From the NCBI RefSeq assembly GCF_026651855.1, contig NZ_CP093280.1, forward strand, positions 7,462,501 to 7,526,500: 64,000 bases of DNA, read 5' to 3'. The first letter of the stretch is position 1. Each line of letters opens with the position of its first letter. Shown one piece after another: positions 63,785 through 64,000 of the stretch. The notes beneath the pieces were generated by a model. It was not told where the DNA came from. It saw only the letters and a list, made by a program, of their open reading frames with translations, and did not search any database. The position numbers and the translations under genes were made by a program. The DNA is from Pseudomonas silvicola (GTDB taxonomy: Bacteria; Pseudomonadota; Gammaproteobacteria; Pseudomonadales; Pseudomonadaceae).

Positions 63785-64000
63785 TTAATGCTGTAGGGCA
63801 CGCGCTTTCTCAAAGGTGATTGATTCAACACTATCACTCAAGGTGTATCGCACCATCAGAAATAACACTTCACCGTCTTTCATTGCGTAATGAAACCCAT
63901 CCCATCCACCCACCATACCTACGGGCTCTGGAAGTTTCACCGGCCCTACCTCCTTCACAGCTTTTCCCAACTTAGCTCTGACCTCGGCTTTATTATGAAG
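63785..64000 (-). CDS. Unrecognised protein, C-terminal 71 residues (start outside window)
   Basis: An open frame entering from the right edge and stopping at 63785. It reads LHNKAEVRAKLGKAVKEVG at the edge, then VGMVGGWDGFHYAMKDGEVLFLMVRYTLSDSVESITFEKARALQH. An amphipathic helix followed by beta-strands is likely. I do not recognise it. Its position behind a small-paralogue array would suit a toxin tip or another immunity-like protein, but that is only inference. Confidence 0.45.
   Translation of the reverse strand, partial: LHNKAEVRAKLGKAVKEVGPVKLPEPVGMVGGWDGFHYAMKDGEVLFLMVRYTLSDSVESITFEKARALQH

Overview
The window looks like chromosome of a fluorescent Pseudomonas, most likely of the P. 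putida group. The evidence is the high GC content, Pseudomonas-type small gene families (DUF3509, PA4642-like, DUF3565), the hmgA-fahA-maiA/hmgR homogentisate cluster, a short LOV photoreceptor very close to the P. putida type, and core genes such as mqo, upp-uraA, hpt, rsmC, pta and slyD. This assignment rests on recognising protein families, not on a database search. I see no tRNA, rRNA, insertion sequence or CRISPR array.

Layout. 1-5.5 kb: the 3' part of the ferric-citrate receptor fecA, a ribosome hibernation factor, a DUF3509 gene with a sigma-54-like promoter, a Tse6/Tsi6-like NADase toxin-immunity pair, and psiE. 5.6-11.3 kb: SOS gene yebG with a LexA box, then a branched-chain amino-acid catabolic operon (ldh, E1 alpha, E1 beta, E2) without an E3 gene, then a SirB1-family gene. 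11.3-15.5 kb: tyrosine/homogentisate breakdown with its IclR-type regulator and a 17-bp palindromic operator. 15.5-26.2 kb: the most accessory-looking block, with two tandem DUF6543-like (dermonecrotic-toxin-like) proteins of about 1,050 residues, a DUF1302 outer-membrane-type protein, an SDR dehydrogenase and a MEST-like hydrolase; an orphan terminator here may mark a small RNA. 26.3-29.8 kb: flavodoxin, LOV photoreceptor, a PilZ-like protein, a LitR-type MerR regulator that has lost its B12-binding histidines, and a monooxygenase-like membrane protein. 29.9-32.2 kb: a pterin operon (folM, folE, folX) continued by DUF1244 and HopJ-family genes.

32.2-52.5 kb is mostly housekeeping: trxB, a 2-Cys peroxiredoxin, cysZ, a GT4 glycosyltransferase with a candidate PhoB box, an old-yellow-enzyme reductase, glutathione peroxidase, slyD, pta plus an acyltransferase, an OmpA-like lipoprotein, a glyoxalase-II-like hydrolase, a lone DUF2235 (Tle-type lipase) gene, an acyl-CoA ligase, a LysE exporter, a glutamine-synthetase-family enzyme, a 2-hydroxyacid dehydrogenase, rsmC, and a yybP-ykoY manganese riboswitch in front of a GDT1-family exporter. 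52.5-61.9 kb: an SRAP protein with swapped catalytic residues, small zinc-ribbon and DUF2007 genes, an acyltransferase, a YajG lipoprotein, mqo with a long leader, hpt, upp and uraA. 61.9-64 kb is AT-richer and accessory: a PemK/MazF-like remnant, two paralogous small genes with a third decayed copy, and an open frame that leaves the window.

Linked themes: interbacterial-competition genes without a secretion locus beside them (3.2 kb, 44.2 kb, possibly 15.5-21.9 kb); a probable light-sensing module (26.9-29.0 kb); two candidate phosphate-starvation genes (psiE, GT4); and a dispersed 23-base intergenic repeat with three good copies (2.6, 6.05 and 52.5 kb).
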